A DNA stretch of 64,000 nucleotides from CAVPDE01 sp963707125 (GCA_963707125.1 CAVPOU010000020.1:1-64000); one strand, 5' to 3'. Numbered from the stretch's first letter, positions 45,595-54,465 are shown. Made by a program: numbers and translations. Notes: generated by a model from the sequence alone, not told the origin.

Positions 45595-45828
45595 TCACCT
45601 CTGGCCTCCCAAATGGCTCTTATGTCGGATAGCCGATAACCCCAAACGCGGTGAATATGCCCATGTTGAAATTTGAAACCTTTACTTGGGCCAGACTCTG
45701 AAACGATCCATTGGGTGAGACAGGCCCAATTCATAACTCCCTCGAAAAAAGTCCATTCTTTGAATCTTTTTTGACAGAGCTATCCAGAGCCCTCACCCTC
45801 ACGGCTACGTCAGATAGAGAATGCTCTT

Positions 45829-46032
45829 CTATATTCGCTTTTCGGGAAGACCGACAGAAATCCTTTTGCTCTCGAACACGGCTAGAGGGTTTATGGAGTA
45901 TACCTCACCGCCGGTAGACTTCACCTCCATCATAGCGCTGCATGAAAAGCATTTTACCGGCCCCGAATAATCTTCGAAAATCCAGTGATCCAGGTTGAGT
46001 TCATTCCCGCATGAAATGCATTTTACCCTCAT
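45829..46032 (-). CDS. Small zinc-ribbon protein, 67 residues
   Basis: MRVKCISCGNELNLDHWIFEDYSGPVKCFS carries two CxxC knuckles (C5-x2-C8 and C28-x2-C31), followed by an acidic beta-rich tail. ATG 46032 follows GGAAAGGGGGAAAAGAG. Its ATG overlaps the stop of the gene at 46029-46244 by four bases (ATGA), so the two are translationally coupled. Probably a metal-binding or nucleic-acid-linked regulator; function unknown. Confidence 0.7.
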   Translation of the reverse strand: MRVKCISCGNELNLDHWIFEDYSGPVKCFSCSAMMEVKSTGGEVYSINPLAVFESKRISVGLPEKRI

Positions 46033-46244
46033 GCTCTTTTCCCCCTTTCCCTGGAAGAAAACAACTGGTCTTGGCACTGCTGGCATAGAGCTGAAACGGT
46101 GTATTCAAATCTCGCTGAGGGATCTCGGAACCTTACCGCCGGGCGACCGCATATGATGCAAGTTTGCCGGGCCTTGGCTATTGCATAATCAGATCTGTAG
46201 GTGGGTCTCGAAAAAACCTCATGCAGGGCGAGTGCATTTGACAT
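46029..46244 (-). CDS. Small CxxC protein, 71 residues
   Basis: MSNALALHEVFSRPTYRSDY followed by a CIICGRPA knuckle and, about 27 residues later, CQQCQDQLF: two CxxC pairs that would bind one zinc. ATG 46244 follows GGAGGTGCGCT. It ends in a basic tail overlapping the next gene by four bases. It forms a two-gene unit with the zinc-ribbon gene downstream. I do not recognise the family. Confidence 0.7.
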   Translation of the reverse strand: MSNALALHEVFSRPTYRSDYAIAKARQTCIICGRPAVRFRDPSARFEYTVSALCQQCQDQLFSSRERGKRA

Positions 46245-46480
46245 AGCGCACCTCCACAGCTTCACCTTGGGTTTTTGGGTGAAGCCAAGTGTATCCCCTG
46301 GTCGGTTTTTCCTTAGAATGAGATGAAGTGCTTTTTATCGATGTTACGCTGATGGGTTTCGAAGATGCCTAGCCCTTTTGACCAAGCTACAGGTTACGGC
46401 TTTTGGGTAAGTGAGATGGAAATTACCACGGGATTCATCTGGTGACAACACTTTTTTGATGTGGTCTTTTTGAGTACGAG

Positions 46481-46497
46481 GACTACGTATCGTAATC
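46481..46497. repeat. 17-base direct repeat, right copy
   Basis: Identical to GACTACGTATCGTAATC at 43498-43514. It lies in the 330-base gap upstream of the FAH gene stop, where no gene was recognised. Confidence 0.6.
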
Positions 46498-46573
46498 TGA
46501 AATTTTGGGCCAGTCTTGAAGGCAAACGATTAGTGGACGAAATCGTTAACGTTCGCGCTGAAACAGACCGACC

Positions 46574-47605
46574 TCACGCGTGGTATTTCTGTATCTGCGG
46601 CCGGACTGGCCAGCGGCTGGGCAGGAGTTTGCCCGCGGGCTCGGTGAAACGGCATCGGAGTGTGCCGAGTCGCTCGAAAGTGATCTGAATCTCGGCGCCT
46701 GGATCGATGAAGTCGTCGTGGTCACAGCCGGTACAGTCGGGGATGGTGCCGAAGCCCATCACGGAGCCGGGCTTGAGGGGAGCGATGAACCCCAACCAAG
46801 CGAACACGTCTTCTGCCTTGTGGCTGATTTCGGATGTTGATCCCTGGTACTTGACTTGGCCATTGACCAGAACCGTCACCTTGAGGTTGTAGGGATCGCG
46901 AACGTCATCGGGCGTGACCAGGTAAGGCCCGAGCTGGTTGCCCTTCGCCATGTCCTTCGTTAAGCAGAATCCGCCGACGAACTCCGTGGCCTGAACATCG
47001 CGCGCCGAGATGTCGTTGAAGATGCAGTAACCCGCCACAGGCTGCTTTGCGTTCCCATACACGACGGCCAGTTCAGGCTCGATGTCCAGCCGCGACGTGT
47101 AAGCCGGCCAGGGGACGGTTTCCCCGTCGCCGACGATGGCGTTCATGTTGCACTTGTAATAGGACAGCGGCTCGGGCTGACCGGCGACGGACTTGGGTTT
47201 CGGGGCTAGGACAGCTTTAGCGAACGCCTGCAACAGCGGCGCGGTCTGCGGGTTATCCTTCTCATACTTCATGAGGGTTTCGGCAGAGTTCTTGAGATGC
47301 CGCGGCGTCAGGCCGAAGTCGAACAGGGCGGCGACCTCCACCGGTTCTAGCAGGCGGACAGCGTTGAGTGCGAAGCGTTCACCTCCACCGAGTTCTCCGA
47401 AGTTCTGGTCGCCCCAGGCGAACAGCTCCTTTGCCGCCCGCTCGCTGTCGGGCAGATTGTTAAGGTAGGACCGGCTGTCGGCCAACTGGATAAAGGACTT
47501 TCCCGATTTGTTTTGCAGCACGGAGAACGGGACCGCCTGGTCTCGGATGACGACGCCGAAAAATGGATTCGGTGAGTCGGCGGTGGTGAAGCGGATCAGT
47601 TTCAT
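46574..47605 (-). CDS. Fumarylacetoacetate hydrolase family protein
   Basis: A 343-residue enzyme of the FAH fold, whose members hydrolyse or decarboxylate beta-diketone or 2-oxo acids with a divalent metal. Metal ligands fit the usual E-x-E plus D pattern: RLDIEPELAVVYG and IFNDISARDVQATEF. LVTPDDVRDPYNLKVTVLVNG and GFGTIPDCTGCDHDDFIDPG resemble the longer FAH subgroup rather than simple 2-hydroxyhepta-diene isomerases. The start ATG follows AAAGGAGTTCTTCC. It is 30 bases downstream of the MBL-fold gene, so both share a transcript. Base use is more GC-rich at third positions than in neighbours, which hints at acquisition. Confidence 0.85.
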   Translation of the reverse strand: MKLIRFTTADSPNPFFGVVIRDQAVPFSVLQNKSGKSFIQLADSRSYLNNLPDSERAAKELFAWGDQNFGELGGGERFALNAVRLLEPVEVAALFDFGLTPRHLKNSAETLMKYEKDNPQTAPLLQAFAKAVLAPKPKSVAGQPEPLSYYKCNMNAIVGDGETVPWPAYTSRLDIEPELAVVYGNAKQPVAGYCIFNDISARDVQATEFVGGFCLTKDMAKGNQLGPYLVTPDDVRDPYNLKVTVLVNGQVKYQGSTSEISHKAEDVFAWLGFIAPLKPGSVMGFGTIPDCTGCDHDDFIDPGAEIQITFERLGTLRCRFTEPAGKLLPSRWPVRPQIQKYHA

Positions 47606-47635
47606 GGAAGAACTCCTTTCTGTGTTTGGACTGGA

Positions 47636-48613
47636 TCAGTATTCGACTTCGATCCCTTTTGCCTTCGCCACCTTGTAGATGGCGTCGAAGGTGGCTGGCG
47701 TGTTCCATGGCGCGTCAGGGGGTTCGTTACGGAACTCACGATACGCCCGTTCGACATTCATATACAGCCGCGCCGGGGCACGCCACTCACCGTAGGGACC
47801 GAACTCGATCCGCTTGGCAGCATCCAGCGAACTGAGTCCGGCGTCGAAGTACTTCTTTGACTCGTCGCGGAGGTACTGGAGATACGCTTTCATCTCGGTG
47901 GCCCCTTCGATCCCGCAGAGCGGACCGTGGCCGGGGACGATGACCTCGGGGTTGAGTTGAACGATCAGGTCGAGGCACTGGAACCACTTCTCGTATGATC
48001 CCGTCCAGCCCATCGGCGTACACTGCCGGAAAATCACGTCGCCGGCGAACACCACGCGCTCCTTGGGTACATGGATGATCGTGTCCCCGACCTGATGGCA
48101 CGGCCCGACGTAGATCAAGTGGACCTCCGTGCCGTCGAGGTTCAGTTCGTAGCGCATGTCGAACAAGGTCGTCGGCAGGACGAGCTCCACGCCGTCGAGG
48201 TTATAGTCCTCCAGCAATTGCTGCCCTGCGGCCGCGACGCCGGGGTGGATCGCCTTGAGTACCTGGCGCGTGAGGAAACGACCGACACCGTGCAGCAGCT
48301 TCTGGGTCTCCTCCGGATTGGCGACGTGCTTCATCCGTTCGGGCACCGACTTGTGGGCGATGATCTCCGCGCCCTCGAAGAGTTGATTGCCCCAGACGTG
48401 GTCCCCGTCTTCGTGCGTGTTTATGACGCGCCGCGGCATGGCGGGCCACACCTTGCTGAACATCTCGATCATCTGCCGCGCATGGGCCAAGTCCGACTGC
48501 GTGTCGATCACAACACCCCCGGCCCGGTTGATGAGGCCGGAGTTGGCGTCACACACGCGGTTCTTCTCGTTCAGGACCGCAAAACAGTTGTTGCTGACTT
48601 GCTGCATCTTCAT
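47636..48613 (-). CDS. Metallo-beta-lactamase-fold hydrolase with HxDxDH-like metal motif
   Basis: A 325-residue MBL-fold protein. The metal motif reads T-H67-E-D69-G-D71-H72, so the second His of the usual HxHxDH is Asp. Further ligand candidates are VGPCHQVGDTIIH, VFAGDVIFRQ and IVPGHGPLCG. No signal peptide. The C-terminal part resembles cyclase/hydrolase subgroups with long helical tails. With the FAH gene it may form a short catabolic pathway for a ring-cleaved or lactone substrate; this is inference from adjacency. Confidence 0.82.
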   Translation of the reverse strand: MKMQQVSNNCFAVLNEKNRVCDANSGLINRAGGVVIDTQSDLAHARQMIEMFSKVWPAMPRRVINTHEDGDHVWGNQLFEGAEIIAHKSVPERMKHVANPEETQKLLHGVGRFLTRQVLKAIHPGVAAAGQQLLEDYNLDGVELVLPTTLFDMRYELNLDGTEVHLIYVGPCHQVGDTIIHVPKERVVFAGDVIFRQCTPMGWTGSYEKWFQCLDLIVQLNPEVIVPGHGPLCGIEGATEMKAYLQYLRDESKKYFDAGLSSLDAAKRIEFGPYGEWRAPARLYMNVERAYREFRNEPPDAPWNTPATFDAIYKVAKAKGIEVEY

Positions 48614-49534
48614 GAGGCGGGTCTTCTCCAGTTCGAGTCATTGTTCATGCTCTGCAGATGGTGTTCGGTATGCGATATTGACTCTCTAACATTGAACTTC
48701 ACAATTTGCAAAGATATTGGCCCGGCGCAAATTTCGCAAATGGCTGATCTAGAATAGCCCCATCCGGTTTTGATTAGCATCAGAAGCCTATTGTGGGGGC
48801 AGCATATCGGCCGGTTACTATTACCAAATGAAACCTATCAAGCCGGAAGGTAGAACACCGGCTGTGATTTCCCAATTAAGCTGAAACCCGAGGGTGGATT
48901 TGCAATCATCTCAGAAACTGCGTAATGACTGTAGTGCGCATTTGGCAAATCCAAGCTACATGGAGACGAACCAGGCCGTGGGCAGCTCTGACGCAGCTCC
49001 ATCAGGGATGTGCCCGTGATCGGGCTGGGGTGAATGGTACATCTAGATCAACTCGTGCCAGCAAGATCAATCGATCTCTGACCCCCATGGGCATCTGATG
49101 CGGATACTGTTGGTGGCAGAGCTGTGACTGCTGGATTGATGGACTGCCCTGTGTTCACAAGCGTCTTCAGAGCCCCAAATCAACCAGGGTCTAATGCGTG
49201 ATCCCAGTGGGGTATTCTCAGACCATGCCTCTGAAGAACCCTGTCAACACTGGCTCATGAAACTTGTCCATGCCAGCTAGCTATCTCCCTTGCATCGATC
49301 CTGGGCCAAATTTGGAAGCCACAGGGGCATTCTAGAGAAGGGCAAGATTAAGTCACGGGCCAGGAATGGGGGGCAGGGTGATATATGGTCAGCCCAAGCT
49401 CGTCACCTCTGAAGACTGGTAAGCATGACAGCTGAGATCGATAATCTTGATACGTGTGAAGCGCAGCCAGGGGTGTTCAGAGAAGAGCTGTGGTCAGGAC
49501 GTGGAAATTGAGTCCCACCCCGACCATGCAGTGA
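48614..49534. other. Gap of 920 bases without a recognisable gene
   Basis: No frame on either strand carries a convincing start, family motif or membrane pattern. Base composition is closer to 50 percent GC than in the flanking FAH/MBL genes. Neither tRNA-like folds nor clear repeats were seen. It may be degraded accessory DNA. Confidence 0.5.
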
Positions 49535-50029
49535 TCAAGACCGCATTTTGAAAACAATGAGTGGAAGCAGAGTAACTGCGAGAAGAACAAGCACCCATAG
49601 CCTGCCAGCGAGAATGTTGTAATCCTGAAGCAGCCTCGCCCAGGAATGATGCGCCACATAGTGCCCAAAGCTGAACTCGAATGCCACTGTAAGCAGAAGC
49701 CAAACAACTCCAATGATCAGAGCCTGTCTAGTAGATTCCAGAGGCCATTTGAGGCTGACGAGCCATGTGTACCCGAAAAAGAGGAGAATACCCGTCAAAC
49801 ATGACAGTTGATGAGCCCGTAATTCGGAAAGATTCTTGACAAGTACCGACTCCCGAAAGATGCCGTTGAGAATAGCGATGAAGACCATCGGAATCCAGGC
49901 AAATGAATACTTCAGTATCACTGCGTTCTCCCCCGGTCTGAAAAAGTTCCCGCCAGTGTTCGTCTTTATACCATGGGAGGTTCTAGGTTCCAAGCCCGGT
50001 TTTGAGCGGTTTTGAGGGACGTACTTCAT
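49535..50029 (-). CDS. Four-helix integral membrane protein, unknown function
   Basis: A 164-residue protein from ATG 50029. Four TM helices are visible: YSFAWIPMVFIAILNGIF, SCLTGILLFFGYTWLVSL, ALIIGVVWLLLTVAFEFSFG and LWVLVLLAVTLLPLIVF. The conserved-looking phrase GHYVAHHSWARLLQDYNILA lies between helices three and four. The N-terminal 35 residues before the first helix are polar and may not belong; a start nearer VILKYSFAW is possible. No neighbours of related function. Confidence 0.6.
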   Translation of the reverse strand: MKYVPQNRSKPGLEPRTSHGIKTNTGGNFFRPGENAVILKYSFAWIPMVFIAILNGIFRESVLVKNLSELRAHQLSCLTGILLFFGYTWLVSLKWPLESTRQALIIGVVWLLLTVAFEFSFGHYVAHHSWARLLQDYNILAGRLWVLVLLAVTLLPLIVFKMRS

Positions 50030-50106
50030 TTTATCACTTTCTTGATCCGAGTGACTCTCAACGATCAGAAAAATCAAACCATAGCATGAGGTGCTTGTTC
50101 TGAGTG

Positions 50107-50415
50107 ATGCTTGAGCAATACCTCCAAATGTATGCAGATCTGCGGACCGACAAGGGCCGGGAGAGGTATCCGAAGTTAACTTACCATTGCGCACCCCACA
50201 AGCCCTTCCTGCTCCTCTCCATAATGGACCTCATTGCGCAAGGCCGGATTGCTCAAAACCTCATCGAACCCTCTTATGAACTCGGGTTTGGTTCGGACCA
50301 CGACACCAATCTGAAATCACGCAGGAAGAATAGAAGGGCAGCTCCGAGCAAGGGCCTCAAGTTGCATTTCCAGCATCAAAAGGAGTCCTCCAGGACAAAA
50401 ACGTGGGAGAATTAG
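50107..50415 (+). pseudogene. Truncated HNH-type restriction endonuclease gene (5' fragment)
   Basis: LEQYLQMYADLRTDKGRERY and APHKPFLLLSIMDLIAQG, then NLIEPSYELG, match the N-terminal domain of predicted HNH restriction endonucleases. After about residue 60 the homology stops and a basic, low-complexity tail runs to 50415. The catalytic HNH part is absent downstream, where the toxin-antitoxin pair begins. It is probably a remnant left by deletion. Confidence 0.6.
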
Positions 50416-50509
50416 GAGCTCAGGCAGGGGCGGAATACAAGAATGGACATGCAATCATTGCTGCTTTTGTGCTATAGTCATTATGCTTGATAATCGAAAG
50501 GAAAACGAT

Positions 50510-50698
50510 ATGGAATCAGCCAAAGAAGAAGCGATTCAGCTCATTCGCCGACTTCCGGATGACACAACCCTCGAGGATATCCAGTACCACCTCTACGTGC
50601 AGCAAAAGGTGCGGCGAGGTATGCAGGACGTGGAAGAGGGGAGGGTCTACACTCAAGAAGAAGTTGAAAAGCGGATGAAGCGATGGGTCTCAGAGTAA
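50510..50698 (+). CDS. Antitoxin of a RelE/ParE-type toxin-antitoxin pair
   Basis: A 62-residue protein: MESAKEEAIQLIRRLPDDTT then LEDIQYHLYVQQKVRRGMQD and the closing EEGRVYTQEEVEKRMKRWVSE. The VYTxEEVxxRMxxW ending is widespread in small antitoxins of this kind. ATG 50510 lies behind GAAAGGAAAA; an earlier ATG at 50483 lacks a site. The last 16 bases overlap the toxin gene. Confidence 0.8.
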   Translation: MESAKEEAIQLIRRLPDDTTLEDIQYHLYVQQKVRRGMQDVEEGRVYTQEEVEKRMKRWVSE

Positions 50699-51003
50699 TT
50701 TGGTCATACGCCGCTGTCGATGATTTGGAAGTTGCCGCCGAATATCTGCACCGAGATTCTCCATCCTTTTCTTCATCCTTTGTCCTCCGTGCGTTGGAAG
50801 CGGGGCGCTCTCTAAGCGATTTTCCTGAGCGAGGCCGCGTTGTCCCGGAGCTGAAGAACGATAATATCCGCGAAATCTTTCTTTACAGCTATCGTCTTAT
50901 CTACAGAGTAGAAAAAGATAAGGTCAGTATCTTAGGGCTGATACATGGCCGCCGTGATTTCTCGGCAGTCTGGCAGGAACAAGAGCGGCAAGGGGAATCA
51001 TAG
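50683..51003 (+). CDS. RelE/ParE-family toxin
   Basis: A 106-residue toxin-like protein with the family pattern: VIWSYAAVDDLEVAAEYLHR at the N-terminus, LSDFPERGRVVPELKNDNIR in the middle, then EIFLYSYRLIYRVEKDKVSI and LGLIHGRRDF near the end. Arg and Tyr residues lie where RelE/ParE members carry functional residues, but RNase versus gyrase activity cannot be told. It overlaps the antitoxin by 16 bases. Such pairs stabilise mobile or accessory regions. Confidence 0.85.
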   Translation: MGLRVIWSYAAVDDLEVAAEYLHRDSPSFSSSFVLRALEAGRSLSDFPERGRVVPELKNDNIREIFLYSYRLIYRVEKDKVSILGLIHGRRDFSAVWQEQERQGES

Positions 51004-51029
51004 GGGACGGTCCTGATTTTGTGAATTTC
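51003..51029 (+). repeat. Short dispersed motif G, copy 1
   Basis: GGGGACGGTCCTGATTTTGT, continuing into GAATTTC. Related copies: 54407-54425, 54466-54493, 55145-55171 and 55351-55382. All lie between genes in the 51.0-55.4 kb accessory stretch. Confidence 0.5.
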
Positions 51030-51107
51030 ACCGCGTGTCGAGGTGCACAAGCTGGCCTCGCAATCAGGTCTTGCCCACGGTTCATCTTCAAGCGGAGGAG
51101 GCATCTA

Positions 51108-51551
51108 TTGAAAAAAAGTTTTCTGATCTTTTTTCTGCTGATCCTTTCGCCGGGGTTGGTCTATGGGCAGGATGCAGAAATCCACAAGGCTGCCTACAAC
51201 GGCGATATCAAAAGAGTCCAGGAACTTTTGAGCAAGGGGGTGAACCCGGAAGCACGGGACTCCTACGGCGGAACGGCCCTTCACGCGGCCATGTTTCAAA
51301 AGAACATGGAGATCGTGACGCTCCTGCTGGAGCACAACTTCGACGTCAATGCCGTGGGTCCCCAAAATGGGTATACGCCGCTGCACGACGCCGTGTGGGC
51401 CAACAATATCGAGGCGGTCAAACTTCTTCTGGATCGAAATGCAAAAACAGACATCAAAGGGAAAGACGGTCTCACCCCTTTCGCCAAGGCTAAGAAAGAG
51501 GGAAAGAGTGAAATCGTCAAGCTTTTCGAGTCGAGAGGGATCGATCATTAA
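51108..51551 (+). CDS. Secreted ankyrin-repeat protein
   Basis: A 147-residue protein with a signal peptide (LKKSFLIFFLLILSPGLVYG, cleavage before QDAE) followed by four ankyrin repeats: DAEIHKAAYNGDIKRVQELL, DSYGGTALHAAMFQKNMEIV, NGYTPLHDAVWANNIEAVKL and KDGLTPFAKAKKEGKSEIVK. Start TTG 51108 lies eight bases after GGAGGAGG; earlier starts lack a signal. It probably mediates protein contacts in the periplasm. It converges on the PhoD-type gene 28 bases away. Confidence 0.8.
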   Translation: MKKSFLIFFLLILSPGLVYGQDAEIHKAAYNGDIKRVQELLSKGVNPEARDSYGGTALHAAMFQKNMEIVTLLLEHNFDVNAVGPQNGYTPLHDAVWANNIEAVKLLLDRNAKTDIKGKDGLTPFAKAKKEGKSEIVKLFESRGIDH

Positions 51552-51579
51552 AGGCCGCCCCGCCGGATTCCCCGCTTTC

Positions 51580-53298
51580 CTAAGGGCCGGGTTTGCCTTT
51601 TTTCTCGGAGTGTGCACTGGGGTTCCAGGGAACAGCGTATCTGACCGTGTAATGCGGTTTGAGATCGTCGATCGCATCCTCCGGTTCCGGGGGCCGCCAC
51701 GCGTAGAAGTTGATTTCGATCTTTTCCCTGTCCACATCCACGATAATGAACCCGTTCTTTTCCAGGGGAGGAAGTCTCTGGTCCATCACAATATCCGTGG
51801 GCGGTTCGGCCACAAGTCCGCGGAAGGCTGAAGGCCACATGCGCGGGCCTGTGCCGAGGGATCCGGAACAGATGGAAATCACCGGATTGGCTGACAGGTC
51901 CAGGTCGCGGCTTTTGGTGATCCAGCCTTCCGCCTGGTTGTGAAGGTCGCCGCAAATGACGAGGGGAGCGCTGAACTTCATCTCAGAGGCCGCCTTGAGC
52001 AGGCGGTTGTGCTGGGCAAACCAACCGGGCTGCCACTTGTACTTGGGAATGGACTTGGTCAGGCGGCCGTCGTCCCCCCTGATATCCGGGTACCACTCCA
52101 TCCACTTTCCCGCGCTCCAGCCGAAAACCGTGGCCGGCAGGTTTAAGATATGGGTTGCTTGCGCCGCCTTCATCCGATCGATCAGCCACGTCTCGGCCTC
52201 CGGGTGGATCATGACGGCGTCTTGGCCGGTCAGGGTGGTGAAACGCCGGCTCTCGTACAACAAGGCTTCGAGGAGACGGCCATAGCGCAGGGTCCCATAA
52301 CATTCGCTGACCCCCGGGGCGCGGTCCTTGGCTCCGGTGGCGGGCAGGTTCTGAGGCCGGCCCGGGTCAGGAAGAAACTCGGGCAGATAAAGCTTCTGGG
52401 TGGTGCGGCCCATATCCAGCATGAAGGGGTCCGGCGGAAAAGAAATCCCTCCTTTGACGAACGGCGACCGCCATCCCAGCAGGAGGAGCCGAATGTCGAA
52501 ACCGTCCTTTTCCATGGCCGTGTCGTTTTCGTAATAATCGTGGTCGTCCAGGAGGAAGAAGGTCGGATGGGAGCGGAGGACGGTACCATACAAATAAGCG
52601 ATTTGAGGGTCTGCCGCTCGTTTGAGAACAGGTTCGTTTTCGGTTCCCAGGACCGGCTTGCTGCGATTGAACTCGCCGACGTGGTATTTCGAGCGCGGTG
52701 AGTCGCCCATCACTTTGGCAGGACTGTCATAGGTCAAGTCATAGTAGATTTGGTCGCCGGTTGAGATCACGGCATCCGGATTGAAACTCAAGGCCTTGTT
52801 CAGCAATCGCTGTCTAATGGATAACGGCAAAGGGCCTGTCTTCATCCACTCCCGGTGAACGTCATGCCCTCCCAGTCAGGTGTAGATCAGCAACCTCACA
52901 CAGACCGGATCCGAGTCGGGGGCAGGAAAAGTCTTCAGGGGCCAGGGATCGCAAAGCGTTTTACCGGATGCAGTTTTCAAGGTCAGCGTGTACTGGGTTT
53001 CGGGCGCAAGACCCGGAGCGTCGAACATCCAAAAGCGACCTTCGGTATCCGTTTTCACTCCGGTCACAGGGCTCACCTGACCCACCTGGAGAAGCGGAGG
53101 CTCGCTGATGGGTTGTAAGAACGACACCTTGATCAGGAAGCGCTCATGATTGGCCGTGGGGAGGATGTGGAGGACAGCCCCGGGGTTCCATCCAGGGTCA
53201 CGGTTAATGGGGTACTCGACCGGTTTAATGATCAGGTAGTATCGCAAACCGGCAAAGACCGCTACGAAGATCAGCAGTGCGATGAACCACTTCTTCAT
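51580..53298 (-). CDS. PhoD-type metallophosphatase with in-frame UGA (possible selenocysteine)
   Basis: Would be 572 residues if UGA is read through. ATG 53298 begins MKKWFIALLIFVAVFAGLRYY, a membrane anchor. An Ig-like domain follows (about 35-135, ending LKTFPAPDSDPVCVRLLIYT), then UGA at 52878-52876. The same frame continues LGGHDVHREWMKTGPLPLSI into the phosphatase domain with NPDAVISTGDQIYYDL, FLLDDHDYYEND and ICGDLHNQAEGW, the metal-site motifs of PhoD-like enzymes. PhoD relatives carry a Cys after the first strand of this domain, at about this place. Reading alternatives are selenocysteine, a TGC/TGT-to-TGA mutation or error, or two separate genes (ATG 52845 for the second). Confidence 0.75.
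52843..52878 (-). promoter_or_regulatory. Candidate bacterial SECIS hairpin after in-frame UGA
   Basis: On the minus strand the UGA (52878-52876) is followed, after 14 bases, by CGTTCAC (52861-52855), loop CGGGA (52854-52850) and GTGGATG (52849-52843). This is a seven-pair stem with two G-U pairs. The apical loop begins 22 bases after UGA and has G as its second base. Both fit the general bacterial SECIS description as I remember it. Short stems like this occur by chance, so the support is modest. Confidence 0.4.
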
Positions 53299-53596
53299 GG
53301 GCACCCCCGTGACAGGCGAAAAGGAGTACGCTGAGAGTTTTTCCGGCAATGCGTTTGGGGTATCACATTTTTTGAATGGAAGTCAATGCGTGGATTGCCT
53401 CCTGAGTATGGGACAGGAGGCGGGGTGAGTACTGCCTCAACGTGCTCACACCTCACGGAGTATGCAACGGTGACCAGGTACCTGGCGACTACGAACTGAT
53501 CCCCCTCGTCGAGGCGAAGAAGGCTGTTCTTCTTGCTCGCCGCGCGAGAGGGCAGATAAGAAAGCTTCAACAAATCGAAAGGAAGGAGGTTTCAAA

Positions 53597-54418
53597 ATGC
53601 CTGAAGTGCTTGTTAACGGAGCAAGGTTGTTTTATGAGGAGATGGGCTCTGGCCCTGGAACGATCGTCTTCTCCCACAGCTATCTCGTGGACAGCCACCA
53701 CTTCGCCTCTCAGATGCAGTCCCTTAGGGCCCGTTACCGTTGTGTTGCGTTCGACCATCGGGGACACGGCCGGAGTGAGGTGACGGAGGCAGGCTACGAC
53801 ATGGAAAACCTCTATTCCGACGCCGTGAAACTGATTGAAGCCCTGAAGTGTGCTCCATGCCACTTCGTAGGCTTGTCCACTGGGGGTTTCATTGGCATGC
53901 GAATCGGAATCCGGCGACCTGAATTGCTCAATTCACTCATCCTCATGGACACGTCGGCGGATCCGGAACCTCAGGAGAACTTCAAGCAGTATAAGCTCTT
54001 GATGTTCATGGTGAGGTGGATCGGGTGGCGGCCGGTGATCGGCAAGGTCATGCCGCTTTTCTTCGGGAAGAAGTTCTTGAGCGATCCATCAAGGAAGAAT
54101 GAGGTGAAGGAGTGGAAAGCACGCATCAAGTCTTCAGACAGGAAAACCATGGTGAAATTCGGCCTCGGGATATTCGGCCGCGCCGGCGTCTATGAAGAGC
54201 TTCCCAAGATACAAATACCGACCCTGATGATCGTAGGGGAGGAAGACATACCAACCCCTGTGGAGAAAGCAAAGCGAATTGCGGCGAAGATCCCCGGCGC
54301 CAAACTGGTGGTCATTCCCCATGCGGGGCACTTGTGCACGGTGGAAGAGCCTGCTGCAGTGACAGCGGCAATGGAGGAGTTTCTTCTCGGCCTTTCAGGG
54401 GAGGAGAGACGTTCTTGA
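53597..54418 (+). CDS. Alpha/beta hydrolase
   Basis: A 273-residue alpha/beta hydrolase. FSHSYLVDSHHF supplies the oxyanion-side loop. The nucleophile elbow GLSTGGFIG has Ser in GxSxGG form. An acid residue is likely in MIVGEEDIPTPVEKA and the catalytic His in VIPHAGHLCTVEEPAAVT. No signal peptide. The start ATG follows GGAAGGAGGTTTC. Closest in style to 3-oxoadipate enol-lactonase or haloperoxidase-type esterases; substrate unknown. Confidence 0.88.
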   Translation: MPEVLVNGARLFYEEMGSGPGTIVFSHSYLVDSHHFASQMQSLRARYRCVAFDHRGHGRSEVTEAGYDMENLYSDAVKLIEALKCAPCHFVGLSTGGFIGMRIGIRRPELLNSLILMDTSADPEPQENFKQYKLLMFMVRWIGWRPVIGKVMPLFFGKKFLSDPSRKNEVKEWKARIKSSDRKTMVKFGLGIFGRAGVYEELPKIQIPTLMIVGEEDIPTPVEKAKRIAAKIPGAKLVVIPHAGHLCTVEEPAAVTAAMEEFLLGLSGEERRS

Positions 54419-54465
54419 TTTCTGGGGGCGTGGAATCGTGAAAAGGGGACAACCATGTGGGAGGG

